A DNA stretch of 64,000 nucleotides from DATGPD01 sp041398565 (GCA_041398565.1 JAWKUN010000002.1:1674001-1738000); one strand, 5' to 3'. Positions 9,467-19,056 are shown, numbered from the stretch's first letter. A program made the numbers and translations. Notes: generated from the letters alone by a model not told the origin.

Positions 9467-9790
9467 GTGACCGACGTCTGCGTCGTGCTGTGCACGGTGC
9501 CCGAGGATCGGGCGCGACCGTTGGTCGACGCCCTGCTGCACGAGCGCCTGATCGCCTGCGCCAACTTCGTCGGGCCGGTAGTCTCGCGCTACGTCTGGGA
9601 GGGGGCCGTCGAGGAGGCGCGCGAGACGTTGCTGGTGCTGAAGGCCGCCGTCGTGCGGGTCGAAGTTCTGCGCCAGCGCATCCTGGATCTGCACCCGTAC
9701 GAAGTCCCCGAGATCCTCGAGCTGCCGGTGGCCGGGGGCCATCCGCCTTACCTGCGCTGGGTGCTCGAGTCATGCGCGAGCGGACCATGA
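9467..9790 (+). CDS. cutA: CutA1 divalent-cation tolerance protein
   Basis: A 107-residue product matching the full length of CutA1, a trimeric ferredoxin-like-fold protein that binds divalent metals such as Cu2+ and has been linked to metal tolerance. Recognisable family features are the opening TDVCVVLCTVP, the ACANFVGPVVSRYVWEG segment with the conserved aromatic residues, and HPYEVPEILELPV near the end. It starts at GTG 9467, two bases after the previous stop, and its stop overlaps ATG 9787 of the transporter gene. Confidence 0.92.
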   Translation: MTDVCVVLCTVPEDRARPLVDALLHERLIACANFVGPVVSRYVWEGAVEEARETLLVLKAAVVRVEVLRQRILDLHPYEVPEILELPVAGGHPPYLRWVLESCASGP

Positions 9791-11343
9791 CCGCTCATCC
9801 GGCCGGCAGCGACGCCGCCAAGCCGCGCGCGCGCGGTCTCCTCGTCGCTCTGGGGTTGGCGGTGGTCGCCCACTTCGCGGCCGGCCGCCTCGTCTTCGAG
9901 GCCGGGGTCGACGTCGGCGCGGCACGTCGCGGCCTCGCGGTCACCGTGTTCGTCGCCACCTGCTGGCTCAACGCTGCCTTGCCGATCGGTGCGGCTTCGC
10001 TCCTGCCGCTGGCGCTCTTCCCCTTGCTCGGCGTGCAGCCGATGGCGAGCGTCGCGCGCAGCTACTCCGATCCGATCCTGTGGATGTTCCTCGGTGGCTT
10101 CGTGCTGGCGCGTGCCATCGAGCGCTTCGGCCTGCACCGCCGCCTGGCTCTGCACGTGTTGGTCGGTGTGGGGCTCAAGCCCCGCCGCATCGTCCTCGGG
10201 TTCCTGTTCGCAGCGCTGCTGATCTCGATGTGGATCAGCAACACCGCGACGGCGCTGATGCTCATGCCGATCGGCGTGGCGTTGGTCGACAAGATCGAAC
10301 GGCAGGGCGTGCTGGGCGAGGTCGACGCCCGCCGGTTCGGCGTGGCCGTCCTGCTCGGCATCGCCTACGGCTGTTCGGTGGGAGGCCTGGGGTCGCCGAT
10401 CGGCACGCCCACCAACCTGGTGTTCTTCGCCCGGGACAACTTCGGTGCCTTGCAGCGCATGGGCGCGCCCGACGTTTCCTTCGCCCGTTGGATGCTGGCG
10501 TTCGCGCCGATGACGTTGGTCCTCGGTCTGGTCGTGGCGTGGCTCTTGAACCGGGTCCTCCTGCGGGTCCCGGGCGTCGCCGATCCGCACGTGGGCGATC
10601 AACTGCGCGTCGAGCTGCGTGGGCTCGGGCGCATGCGCCCAGCCGAGCGGCGGGTGCTGATGCTGTTCTCGGCGACCGTCGCTCTGTGGGTGCTGCGCGG
10701 CCCACTCGGACCGTGGCCGGGGTGGGCGAGTCTCCTCGGTTTGCCCAAGGGCTTCGTGCAGGACGGCGCCGTCGCGGTGCTGATGGCCTGCGTCGCGTTC
10801 GTGGTGCCGTCCGGCGAGCGCGAGCGCCCGACGCTGATGGACTGGCCGACCGCGGTCCAGATCCCGTGGGACATGTACTTCCTGCTCGCGGGTGGCTTCG
10901 CGCTGGCGCAGACGCCGGATGCCACCGGACTCAGCCGAGCTTTGGCGTCCTCGCTGGGCCCGAGCGTGCAGACCCTGCCGATGGTGGCGTCGCTCGCCGT
11001 GATCGTGGTGGCGATGACCCTGTTGAGCGAGGTCGCCACCAACGTCGCCATCGCATCGCTGATGATGCCGGTCCTCTTGGCCACCGCCCGGGTGGCGCAC
11101 GTCGATCCGCGGGCGCTGATGGTACCTGCGACCGTGGCGGCGTCGTTCGGCTTCGCGCTGCCGATCGCCACGCCCCCCAACGCGGTGGTGTTCGCCACCG
11201 GCAAGATCCAGCTGCGCGACATGCTCCGGGCCGGCGTCGTCGTCGATCTGGCCTGCTGTGTGGTGCTGGTCGTGTTCTGTGTCGTCTGGGCCTTCCCGGT
11301 GCTCGGGATCTCGCTGCGGGAGGTGCCGGCGTGGTGGAAGTGA
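9787..11343 (+). CDS. SLC13/DASS-family anion (dicarboxylate-type) transporter
   Basis: A 518-residue inner-membrane protein with about a dozen hydrophobic segments and the inverted-repeat signature of the divalent anion:sodium symporter family: ISNTATALMLMPI (about residue 150) plus GSPIGTPTN in the first half, and SEVATNVAIASLMMPV (about 413) plus IATPPNAVVF in the second. Family members move succinate, other dicarboxylates, citrate or sulfate with Na+; substrate is not determined. ATG 9787 overlaps the cutA stop by 4 nt (ATGA); an ATG at 9772 in frame is an alternative. Its own TGA overlaps the GTG of the next gene. Confidence 0.9.
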   Translation: MTAHPAGSDAAKPRARGLLVALGLAVVAHFAAGRLVFEAGVDVGAARRGLAVTVFVATCWLNAALPIGAASLLPLALFPLLGVQPMASVARSYSDPILWMFLGGFVLARAIERFGLHRRLALHVLVGVGLKPRRIVLGFLFAALLISMWISNTATALMLMPIGVALVDKIERQGVLGEVDARRFGVAVLLGIAYGCSVGGLGSPIGTPTNLVFFARDNFGALQRMGAPDVSFARWMLAFAPMTLVLGLVVAWLLNRVLLRVPGVADPHVGDQLRVELRGLGRMRPAERRVLMLFSATVALWVLRGPLGPWPGWASLLGLPKGFVQDGAVAVLMACVAFVVPSGERERPTLMDWPTAVQIPWDMYFLLAGGFALAQTPDATGLSRALASSLGPSVQTLPMVASLAVIVVAMTLLSEVATNVAIASLMMPVLLATARVAHVDPRALMVPATVAASFGFALPIATPPNAVVFATGKIQLRDMLRAGVVVDLACCVVLVVFCVVWAFPVLGISLREVPAWWK

Positions 11344-13034
11344 GGCGATCGGAGCGACGCGGCCTGGCGTGGCTGCTGCTCGCCGCCATGTGCTTCTTCG
11401 GTCTGTTCGCGCACGGCTACGTCGAGAACGGCGACGCCGAGATGACCATGCACGCGGCGCGGGCGTGGTGGCGCACCGGTGATCCGGGCCTCCAGCAGGA
11501 AGGGCCCACCACCACACTCGCCGAGCGCACCATCGCCGGCTGGATCCACACACCGGGGCCGCCCGACTTCGGCATGGTCGGCACCAATGGACGCGCCTAC
11601 GTCTGGTTCCCCATCGGCCACCAGGCGCTGATGGTCCCCTGTGTGGCGGCCGGCGAGTCTCTGGCGCGCGCCTTTCCCGCGCCCGAGGCCGAGTTGCGCA
11701 GGCTGAAGGGCGAGGCGTTCGGCGAGCTGTTCTGGTCGCGGTTCTTGTGCAGCCTCCTGCCGATCCCGTTCGCTGCCGGCACCGTCGTCCTGGTGTTCCT
11801 GCTGGCGCGCAGCCTCGGTCTGTCGTCGCGCGAGGCGCTGCGCGTGACGCTGGCGGCGACCCTGTGCACCGCGTTCTGGCCGGGGAGTAGCGAGACGATG
11901 TCGGACACGCCCGGCACGTTCTTCCTGTTGGGAGCGGTGGTCGCAGTGTTCGTCTTCCACGCCGCCGCCGGGCGTGGCGAGGGTGCGGTCGTGCCCATGC
12001 TGCTCGGTGGGGCCTCCGCCGGCGCCGCCGTTCTGGTGCGCTACCCGCACGCGGCGTCGGTGATGGTGCTCACCGCCGGTGCCGCGTGGGTCGCGTGGCG
12101 AGCCGGGCGCTGGCGCGAGCTACTCGCCTTCGCCGTAGCCGGGTTGCCGTTCGCCGTGGCGTTGCTGGCGGCCAACTGGCTGCGCTTCGCCTCGCTCACC
12201 GAGACGGGCTACAGCGCCGGCGCCACCAAGGAGTGGTTCAGCTACCCGCCGTGGTTGGGCGGCGCCCTCATCCTCGCGGCTCCGGGCAAGGGCATCCTGT
12301 GGTTCTCGCCGGTCCTGTGGCCGGCGCTGGCGCAACTGCTGCGCCGCGCGACGTGGCGCTGCGCCTGGCCGGTGCTGGTGGCGCTCGGTTGTGCCGGCGT
12401 GCCCATCGCCATCAGCGCCCATACCGCTGGCTGGGCTGCCGGCCAGTGCTGGTCGGTGCGCTACGTGACGCCTGGCGTGGTGCTGCTGGTCACGGTGTTG
12501 CTGGCGGTCGGACGTCCGTGGCGACGCCGGCCCCGGTTGTTCGCAGCGGCGTGCGCGTTGGGGGCGCTCGTCTCGCTCGGCGGCGTGCTGACGCCCTACC
12601 GCGGCGACCGCAACCTCGCCTACCACGCCACCCGCGCCGCCTACCCCGACCGCAGCGAGGGCGAGCTGCCGATGATCTGGGACTTCGAGCCGCGCTTCAG
12701 CCCGATCAAGAGCCACTGGATCTACGCTTGGCTCAGTCTCACCGGCCGTCTCGAGGTGGGGGGCTCGGCCAACACCACCGAGCCGCTGTTCGGGGTGCGC
12801 GTCGACGACGGCGCCAAGCCATTGCGCCCGAGCCAGGTGGAGGACCGCGGGTTCCGGCACTGGTGGTGGAGATACGGCGCCGGCCTGTTCGGCTGGCCGC
12901 GGTGGCCGGCGGCGGTCCTGGCGCTCGGCGCCGCCCTGGCGGCGGCGCTCGCATGGCGCCGGCTCGGGGGCCGGAAGGGGGGTGCGCCACTCCACTCCGG
13001 TCGCCAGGCTGCCGATATCACCGGTGGATCGTAG
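11340..13034 (+). CDS. Polytopic membrane protein, GT-C glycosyltransferase-like
   Basis: A 564-residue protein with roughly ten to twelve hydrophobic segments. After the first one comes an acidic stretch (HGYVENGDAEMTMHAARAWW, about residues 19-38) of the kind that carries the catalytic Asp in ArnT/PMT/GT39-like enzymes, which transfer sugars from polyprenyl phosphates on the outer face of the inner membrane. A soluble tail with Trp- and Arg-rich segments ends the protein. It starts at GTG 11340 overlapping the transporter stop. The superfamily call rests on topology and the early acidic loop only; acceptor and donor are unknown. Confidence 0.72.
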   Translation: MRRSERRGLAWLLLAAMCFFGLFAHGYVENGDAEMTMHAARAWWRTGDPGLQQEGPTTTLAERTIAGWIHTPGPPDFGMVGTNGRAYVWFPIGHQALMVPCVAAGESLARAFPAPEAELRRLKGEAFGELFWSRFLCSLLPIPFAAGTVVLVFLLARSLGLSSREALRVTLAATLCTAFWPGSSETMSDTPGTFFLLGAVVAVFVFHAAAGRGEGAVVPMLLGGASAGAAVLVRYPHAASVMVLTAGAAWVAWRAGRWRELLAFAVAGLPFAVALLAANWLRFASLTETGYSAGATKEWFSYPPWLGGALILAAPGKGILWFSPVLWPALAQLLRRATWRCAWPVLVALGCAGVPIAISAHTAGWAAGQCWSVRYVTPGVVLLVTVLLAVGRPWRRRPRLFAAACALGALVSLGGVLTPYRGDRNLAYHATRAAYPDRSEGELPMIWDFEPRFSPIKSHWIYAWLSLTGRLEVGGSANTTEPLFGVRVDDGAKPLRPSQVEDRGFRHWWWRYGAGLFGWPRWPAAVLALGAALAAALAWRRLGGRKGGAPLHSGRQAADITGGS

Positions 13035-13083
13035 GTCGCCCGCGGTTCCGCTCCCGCGCGCCTCAGGCCCTGGGCCCCCCACC

Positions 13084-14562
13084 ATGAGCACCCTCATCCT
13101 CGCGCTTCTCACCCTCTGGCCGGCGTGCCAGGATCCCCAGCCGGCTTCACCACCGCCGCCTTCGTCGGCCCCGGGTGACGTCGTCGTCCTGCAGTCCGGT
13201 GAAGAACTGGCGGGCACGGTGCTCGTCGACACGTCGACCTACCTCGAGATCCGGGTCGGCAGCGACACCATCGTCGGTGTGCCGCGCAGCGACGTGCGCG
13301 AGGTGCGCCGCGGCGTGGCACCGGTGCCGGCAGGGCCGGCACCCTCGGCGCCCGAACCCGAGGTCGCGCCCGACACGCTCGCCTCACGCGACGACTGGTT
13401 CGTGCTGCACGACGGCGAGGGGCGCTGCGTCGGCACCGTGCACAGCGTCCTGCGCCCCGGCGAGGAAGGCGGGCTGCGCCTGGCGCGGGAGTGGGAGTTC
13501 GTCGCCGACAACCGGCGCACCCAGATCACCGAGTTCGAGACGCTGCGGTGTGACGGCACGCCGACCGCGTGCTTCTACCACGAACGCACGCTGCATCTCG
13601 GCGAGCGCGAGCCGCGTGACGAGCGCCTGGTGCGAGGCGAGTACGACGGCGCCACCCTGCAGCTCGTGCGCACTTCGGTGCGCGGCAGCGAGCGCACCGA
13701 CTACCGAGTGGGCAAGGGTCTGGCGTTCCCGCTGCTCCTGCGCGAGCAGCTGCGCCAGCACCCGGCCCGCTTGGGTTTCAGTGGCACCCGCGTGGTCTAC
13801 GATGCCAGCCGAGACGAGCTGCGCCAGGTGAGCTTCGCGTCGGGCGAGCGGCGGCGCGTCGAGCTCGACGGGCAGGCGGTGGAGGTGCGCGAGGTGCGCA
13901 TCGGCGACGGCGCGCGTGGCAACGTCACCTGGATCGATGGAGCCGGTCGCGAGGTGCGGTTCGAGGTGAACGGCGCGGCCCTGGTGGGGGTCGCCAGCAA
14001 GAAGGACGTCGCCACCGCGCTCGTCGCCAGTCATGCCAGGTCGTTTCCCGCCGCGGTCCTCCGCGAAGCGCAGGCGCGCTTCTCGCTGTGGCTGCCGAAC
14101 CCGGTGTGGCGTTTCGACGAAGAGCAGACGGCGGGACAGGTCACCGCACAGGCACCGCTCTACGACGCCAGCGTGAGCGCGATGGTGCTCGACCAGCTCT
14201 CGCCGGGTGCGCACCTCGGCATGGCTGCCGACACCGTCGAGCGCCTCCTGCGCGTGGTGTGCCGCGACTTCAAGGTGCGGACCCGCGAGACGACCGAGGT
14301 CCGCCGCCAGAACGGCATGCTCGTGCAGGGCACCTACGCGCGCGTCGACCGCGGCCGCAGCGTGCGCTGTGAGGTGACGGTGCTGGTGCTGCGCGCTCCC
14401 GACGACGCCTTCCTGGCCTTGTGCTTCGCTGCCCCCGCCGCCGAGGTCGATGTCTTGCGACCCGACTTCGACCGCATGGTCGAGACGCTCGAGTTGGACC
14501 CGGCGCAGGTGGCGGCGGAAGCGCGCGCCGTGGTCGGAGTCGCGCCGCCGACGCCGAAGTAG
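13084..14562 (+). CDS. Exported protein of unknown function with small N-terminal beta module
   Basis: A 492-residue protein starting MSTLILALLTLWPACQ, a signal peptide that may be lipidated at Cys 14 although the lipobox is atypical. After a Pro-rich linker comes a short beta module (about residues 30-80) of the form V-V-L-Q-S-G-E-x-L-x-G, ending VPRSDVREVRRG. The exported protein encoded at 47561-48721 opens with a similar module. The rest (about 95-480) is mixed alpha/beta with no motif I recognise. The upstream in-frame extension to 12982 lies in the previous gene and lacks a signal peptide, so ATG 13084 is preferred. It converges with the kinase gene after 64 bp. Confidence 0.75.
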   Translation: MSTLILALLTLWPACQDPQPASPPPPSSAPGDVVVLQSGEELAGTVLVDTSTYLEIRVGSDTIVGVPRSDVREVRRGVAPVPAGPAPSAPEPEVAPDTLASRDDWFVLHDGEGRCVGTVHSVLRPGEEGGLRLAREWEFVADNRRTQITEFETLRCDGTPTACFYHERTLHLGEREPRDERLVRGEYDGATLQLVRTSVRGSERTDYRVGKGLAFPLLLREQLRQHPARLGFSGTRVVYDASRDELRQVSFASGERRRVELDGQAVEVREVRIGDGARGNVTWIDGAGREVRFEVNGAALVGVASKKDVATALVASHARSFPAAVLREAQARFSLWLPNPVWRFDEEQTAGQVTAQAPLYDASVSAMVLDQLSPGAHLGMAADTVERLLRVVCRDFKVRTRETTEVRRQNGMLVQGTYARVDRGRSVRCEVTVLVLRAPDDAFLALCFAAPAAEVDVLRPDFDRMVETLELDPAQVAAEARAVVGVAPPTPK

Positions 14563-14626
14563 ACACAGCGAGTCGGGCGACCGATCGCTGCAGGCGCCGT
14601 GCCCGAGCTGTGCGCCGCGGCGTCGC

Positions 14627-16834
14627 TCAGCGGTCGCCATTGTCGCCCGCCGTCACTTCGCTCAGAAGCACGGCACCGGCCTGGCGATGCGGCCAGTCGG
14701 GAGGCGCCAGCGTCAGGGCGCGGCGCAACGCGGCTGCGGCGTCGCGGTGGCGGGCGCGCGCACCTGCGGCCCAACCGATCGCACTCTGGATGCGCGCGTT
14801 GCGCGCCGCCAGGAGGCCGCTGTTGAACCAGACCTCCGGCTGCGCCGGGGCCAGCGCGTGTGCGCGCCGCAGGTCGCGCGCGGCGGCGAGGTGCGCGTTG
14901 CCGGCGGCTGCCCCGTCGCCCGCCGCCGCGCACAGCCGCTGCAGCTCGATCAGGCACACGGCGCGGTTGTTGAGGGCGCCGGCGACGTCGGGGTGCATGG
15001 CCAGCAGGGCATCGTGGTCGTCGACCGCCGCCCGCAGGGCGCCCAGGGCTTCGGCTGTTTCGCCGTCGCGCTCGAGGCGCAGGGTTCGGCGCAGGTGAAC
15101 CAGCGCGCGCTGGGCCAGCGCCACCGAGTGGTCGGTGCCCAGCGACGCTTCGCCGGCGAAGTCGACGAGGGCACCCTCCAGGCCGTGCACCGAGATCGCC
15201 AATCGCCCTTGCTCGCGGGCGAAGTGGGTCGGTCCGTAGCCGAGCTGCAAGTCGACCGCACTCGACGACCAGTACGCGGCCATGGTGTCGTCGCCGTGCT
15301 GCAGCGCGATGCGCGCCAGCGACAGGCGCGCCCGCACGTGGCCGGGGTCGTACACCAAGACCTCGCGCAGGATCTCGCTCGCCGTCACCAGGTCGCCGGT
15401 GAGGCGCGCGCGCTCGGCGCGCCCCAGCAACCGATCGAGCTGGGTGAGGGCGGCGTCCGAGGCGAGCGGCAGCGACAGGTCGGCCACGGCCTGCGCCAGC
15501 TCTGCGTCGTCGAGGTCGTTGCGCGAAGCGAGGGCCAGACCGCGCTCGAATCGCGCTTCGGCGAGGTCGGGGTCGCCGGCGATGGCGGCGGTCAGCTCGA
15601 CGAACGCCGCGTCGGGCTGGCCACGCGCACGCAGCAGGCGGCTCAGCAGGTGGTGGACCCGCGGCACGTCGTTCTGCGCGAGGAAGGCGCGCGCGCGGCC
15701 GATGGCGCCGTCGAGCGCGCGCTGCGCGGTGGCCACGTCGCCGAGATGCGACAGCATGGTCGCATCGTGGAGCACGGCGGCAGCGTGCGCCGACAGGGCC
15801 ACCGCGCTGGTGGCGGCGGCACGGCCGGCGCTGGCGCGCAGGGCGATCGGCACCAGCACGGTGGCGGTCACGGCGACGGCGAGCACGGCGGCGACGGCGG
15901 CTGCACGTGCCAGGGACCCGCGGCGCTGCAGCAGCTTGCGCGCCCGGTAGCCGAGCGACGGTGGGCGGGCCGCCACCGGTTCGTGCCGCAGCCATCGGTC
16001 GAGGTCGTCGGCCAGGGCGGCGGCGGTCGCGTAGCGCTGCTCCGGCTCCTTGCGCAGGCAGGTGGCCACCACCAGGTCGAGGTCGCGCTCGATGCCCAGG
16101 GGGGGAGCCTCGCGCTCGGCCACGGCGCGCAAGAGCTCGGGCAGGTTGGCGGCGGCGAAGGGGGGCGCGCCGCGCAGGCAATGGAACAGTGTGGCGCCGA
16201 GCGCGTACACGTCGCTGCGTACGCCGACCGCGAGGTTGTCGCCCCGCGCTTGCTCCGGCGGCATGAAGACCGGCGTGCCGAGCACGACGCCAGGCAGCGA
16301 AACGGTGCTGTCCGTCGCGATCGCCTTGGCAAGGCCGAAGTCGACCACGTACACGTGGCTGCCTTCGACCAGCAGGTTCGACGGCTTGAGGTCGCGGTGC
16401 ACGACCCCGTGCTGGTGCGCGTCGTGGACGGCGCGCGCCGCGTCGCGCACGAGCGCGACGAAGTCTCGCGGCGAGCAAGAAGCGAGTGCATCGAGCGGCA
16501 CGCCGTCGATGCGCTGCATGCTGATGTAGTCCGGCGTCGCGTCGTAGACCGCGGCGATGTGGGGGTGGCGCAGGCGCGCCGCAGCCAGCGCCTCGCGCAC
16601 CAGGCGTTGGCGCAGGTGCTCGTCGTCGGCGTGCCGGCCGGCCAGCACCTTCACCGCGCATACTCGGTCGAGTTGGCGGTCGTGTGCCTCGTAGACGACG
16701 CCCATGCCGCCGCGCCCGAGTTCGCGCAACACGTGGTAGCGCGCCGGCAGCTCCGGCGCGTCGCTGCCGCAGTCGTCCTCGGCGGCCACCGCCAGCAAGC
16801 GGCGTAGCGCGTGTTCGGGCAGGTCGTCGCTCAC
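14627..16834 (-). CDS. Transmembrane PknB-type Ser/Thr protein kinase with TPR-rich sensor half
   Basis: A 735-residue kinase. The N-terminal domain has the P-loop GRGGMGVVYE (residues 40-49), the ATP-anchoring Lys in CAVKVL (62), the catalytic loop HRDLKPSN (about 146), the DFG motif in VVDFGLAKA (about 166) and the PPEQARG segment (about 192), so it should be active. One membrane span follows (about 306-331), then some 400 residues of helical TPR-like repeats that would face the periplasm. The GTG start overlaps the stop of the ECF sigma gene by 4 nt (16831-16834). Kinases coupled to ECF factors in this way are characteristic of Planctomycetota, where the kinase is thought to gate the sigma factor. 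Confidence 0.9.
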   Translation of the reverse strand: MSDDLPEHALRRLLAVAAEDDCGSDAPELPARYHVLRELGRGGMGVVYEAHDRQLDRVCAVKVLAGRHADDEHLRQRLVREALAAARLRHPHIAAVYDATPDYISMQRIDGVPLDALASCSPRDFVALVRDAARAVHDAHQHGVVHRDLKPSNLLVEGSHVYVVDFGLAKAIATDSTVSLPGVVLGTPVFMPPEQARGDNLAVGVRSDVYALGATLFHCLRGAPPFAAANLPELLRAVAEREAPPLGIERDLDLVVATCLRKEPEQRYATAAALADDLDRWLRHEPVAARPPSLGYRARKLLQRRGSLARAAAVAAVLAVAVTATVLVPIALRASAGRAAATSAVALSAHAAAVLHDATMLSHLGDVATAQRALDGAIGRARAFLAQNDVPRVHHLLSRLLRARGQPDAAFVELTAAIAGDPDLAEARFERGLALASRNDLDDAELAQAVADLSLPLASDAALTQLDRLLGRAERARLTGDLVTASEILREVLVYDPGHVRARLSLARIALQHGDDTMAAYWSSSAVDLQLGYGPTHFAREQGRLAISVHGLEGALVDFAGEASLGTDHSVALAQRALVHLRRTLRLERDGETAEALGALRAAVDDHDALLAMHPDVAGALNNRAVCLIELQRLCAAAGDGAAAGNAHLAAARDLRRAHALAPAQPEVWFNSGLLAARNARIQSAIGWAAGARARHRDAAAALRRALTLAPPDWPHRQAGAVLLSEVTAGDNGDR

Positions 16835-17544
16835 CGACCCTCGCCGCGCTCGGTCGTGGCGAAGAGCCACGACCACTCCACTTGCAGTGCCTCTTCGTCG
16901 TCGACGGTGTCGCGCACCAGAGCGCGCAGGATGGCGCGGTAGCGGCGCTTGGCGTAGTCGAGCCAGTTGGAGACGTCGCCGCGGCTCACCCCGTGGCGCT
17001 CGGCGAGCGTGCGGTGATCGACGTCGTCGTCGGCCAGGTAGTAGTCGCGAAACAGGGCGAAGTAGACCGCCCGTCCCGAGCCCTCGAGTTCGCCGGCGAG
17101 GCGGTCGCGCGCGCGCTGCAGCAGGTCGCGCCGCCACTCCGCATCGAGGATCTCGTCGGGTTGCAGCGCGTCGCCGTCGGACAGGTCGTCGTCGAGGCGG
17201 AGGGAGGTGTGTGCCTGCGCGCCGCCGCGTCGCAAGGCGTTGGCGTGGCGCCAATGCTGGACCACGAAGTGGCGCAGGGCGGTCTTGAGGAAGGCGCGGA
17301 AGCGCCCGCGCGCCGGATCTGCGCGCTCGAAGAAGTGGCTCGCCAGCATCCAGGTGAAGGCCTCCTGGGTCAGGTCGTCGGCGGCCTCGTCGCGCAGGCG
17401 CAACCGCGCCGCCAGCCAGGCACGTATGGGCCGCCAGTACGACCGAGCCAACGCTTCGAGGTCGCGTCCGCCGGTGCCGCCGACGATGCGCGACCAACGC
17501 GTCGAGGGGAAAGTCGAACGGCGCGGGGGTGTGCCCGTGTCCAT
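16831..17544 (-). CDS. ECF-type RNA polymerase sigma factor (planctomycete kinase-linked type)
   Basis: A 237-residue sigma-70 family factor. Region 2 is seen at about residues 28-66 (LARSYWRPIRAWL ... DEAADDLTQEAF), followed by FRAFLKTALRHFVVQHWR, and region 4 at about 178-205 as a helix-turn-helix (TLAERHGVSRGDVSNWLDYA). The opening TRWSRI motif and the slightly long linker are typical of kinase-linked ECF factors. ATG 17544 is chosen because upstream residues do not resemble the family. No anti-sigma gene is adjacent; the coupled kinase downstream is the likely regulator, possibly by phosphorylation. The target promoter is unknown. Confidence 0.9.
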   Translation of the reverse strand: MDTGTPPRRSTFPSTRWSRIVGGTGGRDLEALARSYWRPIRAWLAARLRLRDEAADDLTQEAFTWMLASHFFERADPARGRFRAFLKTALRHFVVQHWRHANALRRGGAQAHTSLRLDDDLSDGDALQPDEILDAEWRRDLLQRARDRLAGELEGSGRAVYFALFRDYYLADDDVDHRTLAERHGVSRGDVSNWLDYAKRRYRAILRALVRDTVDDEEALQVEWSWLFATTERGEGR

Positions 17545-17737
17545 GCGAGTTTTTTCGGAACGATCGACGAGTAGGGGGCGGCGCTTCGTACCGCCGGATG
17601 CCAACGCGCATGATAGCGGCCGACGGCCCGGCGAGCCGGACGCGGGCCGGCTCGGGTTCCTGCCCGGTCGTTCCCGCCGGGCAGGCGGCGGCAGTGCGCG
17701 AGCGTTCCCTTTCCCGTACCCCGATGGCAACGACCCC

Positions 17738-19030
17738 ATGATGTCTCTCTTCTGCCTGCGCGTGTTCCTCGCGCTCGTGACCTTCTTCTTCGTTCTCGCT
17801 GGCACTCCGGCGCTGGCACAAGCCAAGGCCGACGCGGCGACCCGCGCGCGGATCGCCGAGATCGACGCCGCACGCGGCGTCTCGCACCTACCCGCCACGC
17901 TGTCGATCGGCGGTACCTACCAGGTGTTCATGGCGGGCATGCCGGCGGACAAGCCGGTGGCCGCCGGCGACTTCAGCGAAGTGTTCGTCGGCGACGACCA
18001 GGCGCGGCACACCTCGGAGATGGGTGCGTTCGGCAAGATGGAACGCGGCGTCACCCCCGCCCTCTGCTGGGAAGTGGAGCCGTCGTTCGGCGCCAAGCGC
18101 TACGACGGCGTCGCTGGCGCCACGGTGCGACGCTACTTCGCTCTGTTGCGCGGCGCTCGCATCGACGTGATGTATGCGGAGGTCAGCGCCGAGGGGAGCC
18201 AGGATCTCGAGGGACGAGCGCACCACGTGTTGCGGATGAAGCCCGCCGCCGGCGCGGCCGACACTTGGTACGTCGACGCGGCCACGCATCTGCCGTCCCG
18301 CATCGACATGGCCTTGCCGTCGCCCGACTCGGCCGCTGCGAGTGTCGAAATGGGGGAGACGATCGCCAGCAAACTGTGGTTCGGCGACTGGCGCAACGTC
18401 GGCGGTTGTGTCTACGCGCACCGGCGGCGGCTGGAGATGGGACCGGCCACCGTCGTGTCGACCTGCGCCAAGATCGAGCGCGACGTCGAGATTGCGGCTA
18501 CCCGGCTGCAGCCGCCGGCGGCGGTGACCGAACTGCGACCCAAGCCGGCGACCGAGCCGATCGACGGTGACGATGCCAAGGCGGAAGTGGTGCAGCGGCA
18601 GGCGCAGGCCGTGGCCAGCATCCGGCTCGAATGCACGTCGGACGAGATCAGCAAGACCATGGCGGTCGCGCTGCCGGAGGTGATGGCGCAGGTCACCGCC
18701 AGCGGCGGCAGGATCGCGGGTCCGCCCTTCGCGCGCTACCACACCTTCGCCGCCGACAAGGTCGACATGGAGGTCGGCGTGCCCGTGGCCAAGCCCATCA
18801 CCGAGAAGGGGCGCGTCAAGAACAGCGAGCTGCCCGGCGGCAAGGTGGCGACGGCGTGGCACATCGGCCCCTACGACAAGCTCGGAGGCGCGCACGAGGC
18901 GTTGGCCAAGTTCGCGCGCGAGCGCGGCCTGCGGGGGAGCGGCGGCCCGTGGGAGATCTACTGGACCGATCCCGGCATGGTGCCCGACCCGCAGAAGTGG
19001 CGCACGCAGTTGTTCCTGCCGGTGGAGTGA
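17738..19030 (+). CDS. Exported protein with C-terminal GyrI-like effector-binding domain
   Basis: A 430-residue protein with a clear signal peptide (MMSLFCLRVFLALVTFFFVL, cut after about residue 29 at ALA). The middle (about 40-270) is beta-rich and resembles outer-membrane lipoprotein-sorting proteins (VDAATHLPSRIDMALPSP). From about residue 290 to the end lies a GyrI-like/AraC effector-binding fold: GPPFARYH, DMEVGVPV, ELPGGKVATAWHIGPYDKL and WEIYWTDPGMVPDPQKW. GyrI-like domains usually bind small ligands in the cytosol, so export is unusual. It is divergent from the ECF/kinase operon with a 193-bp gap, which suggests it could be a target or partner of that system. Start ATG 17738 (ATG 17741 also possible). 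Confidence 0.83.
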   Translation: MMSLFCLRVFLALVTFFFVLAGTPALAQAKADAATRARIAEIDAARGVSHLPATLSIGGTYQVFMAGMPADKPVAAGDFSEVFVGDDQARHTSEMGAFGKMERGVTPALCWEVEPSFGAKRYDGVAGATVRRYFALLRGARIDVMYAEVSAEGSQDLEGRAHHVLRMKPAAGAADTWYVDAATHLPSRIDMALPSPDSAAASVEMGETIASKLWFGDWRNVGGCVYAHRRRLEMGPATVVSTCAKIERDVEIAATRLQPPAAVTELRPKPATEPIDGDDAKAEVVQRQAQAVASIRLECTSDEISKTMAVALPEVMAQVTASGGRIAGPPFARYHTFAADKVDMEVGVPVAKPITEKGRVKNSELPGGKVATAWHIGPYDKLGGAHEALAKFARERGLRGSGGPWEIYWTDPGMVPDPQKWRTQLFLPVE

Positions 19031-19056
19031 CCCGGACGCCGTCGACCCGAGCGGAG

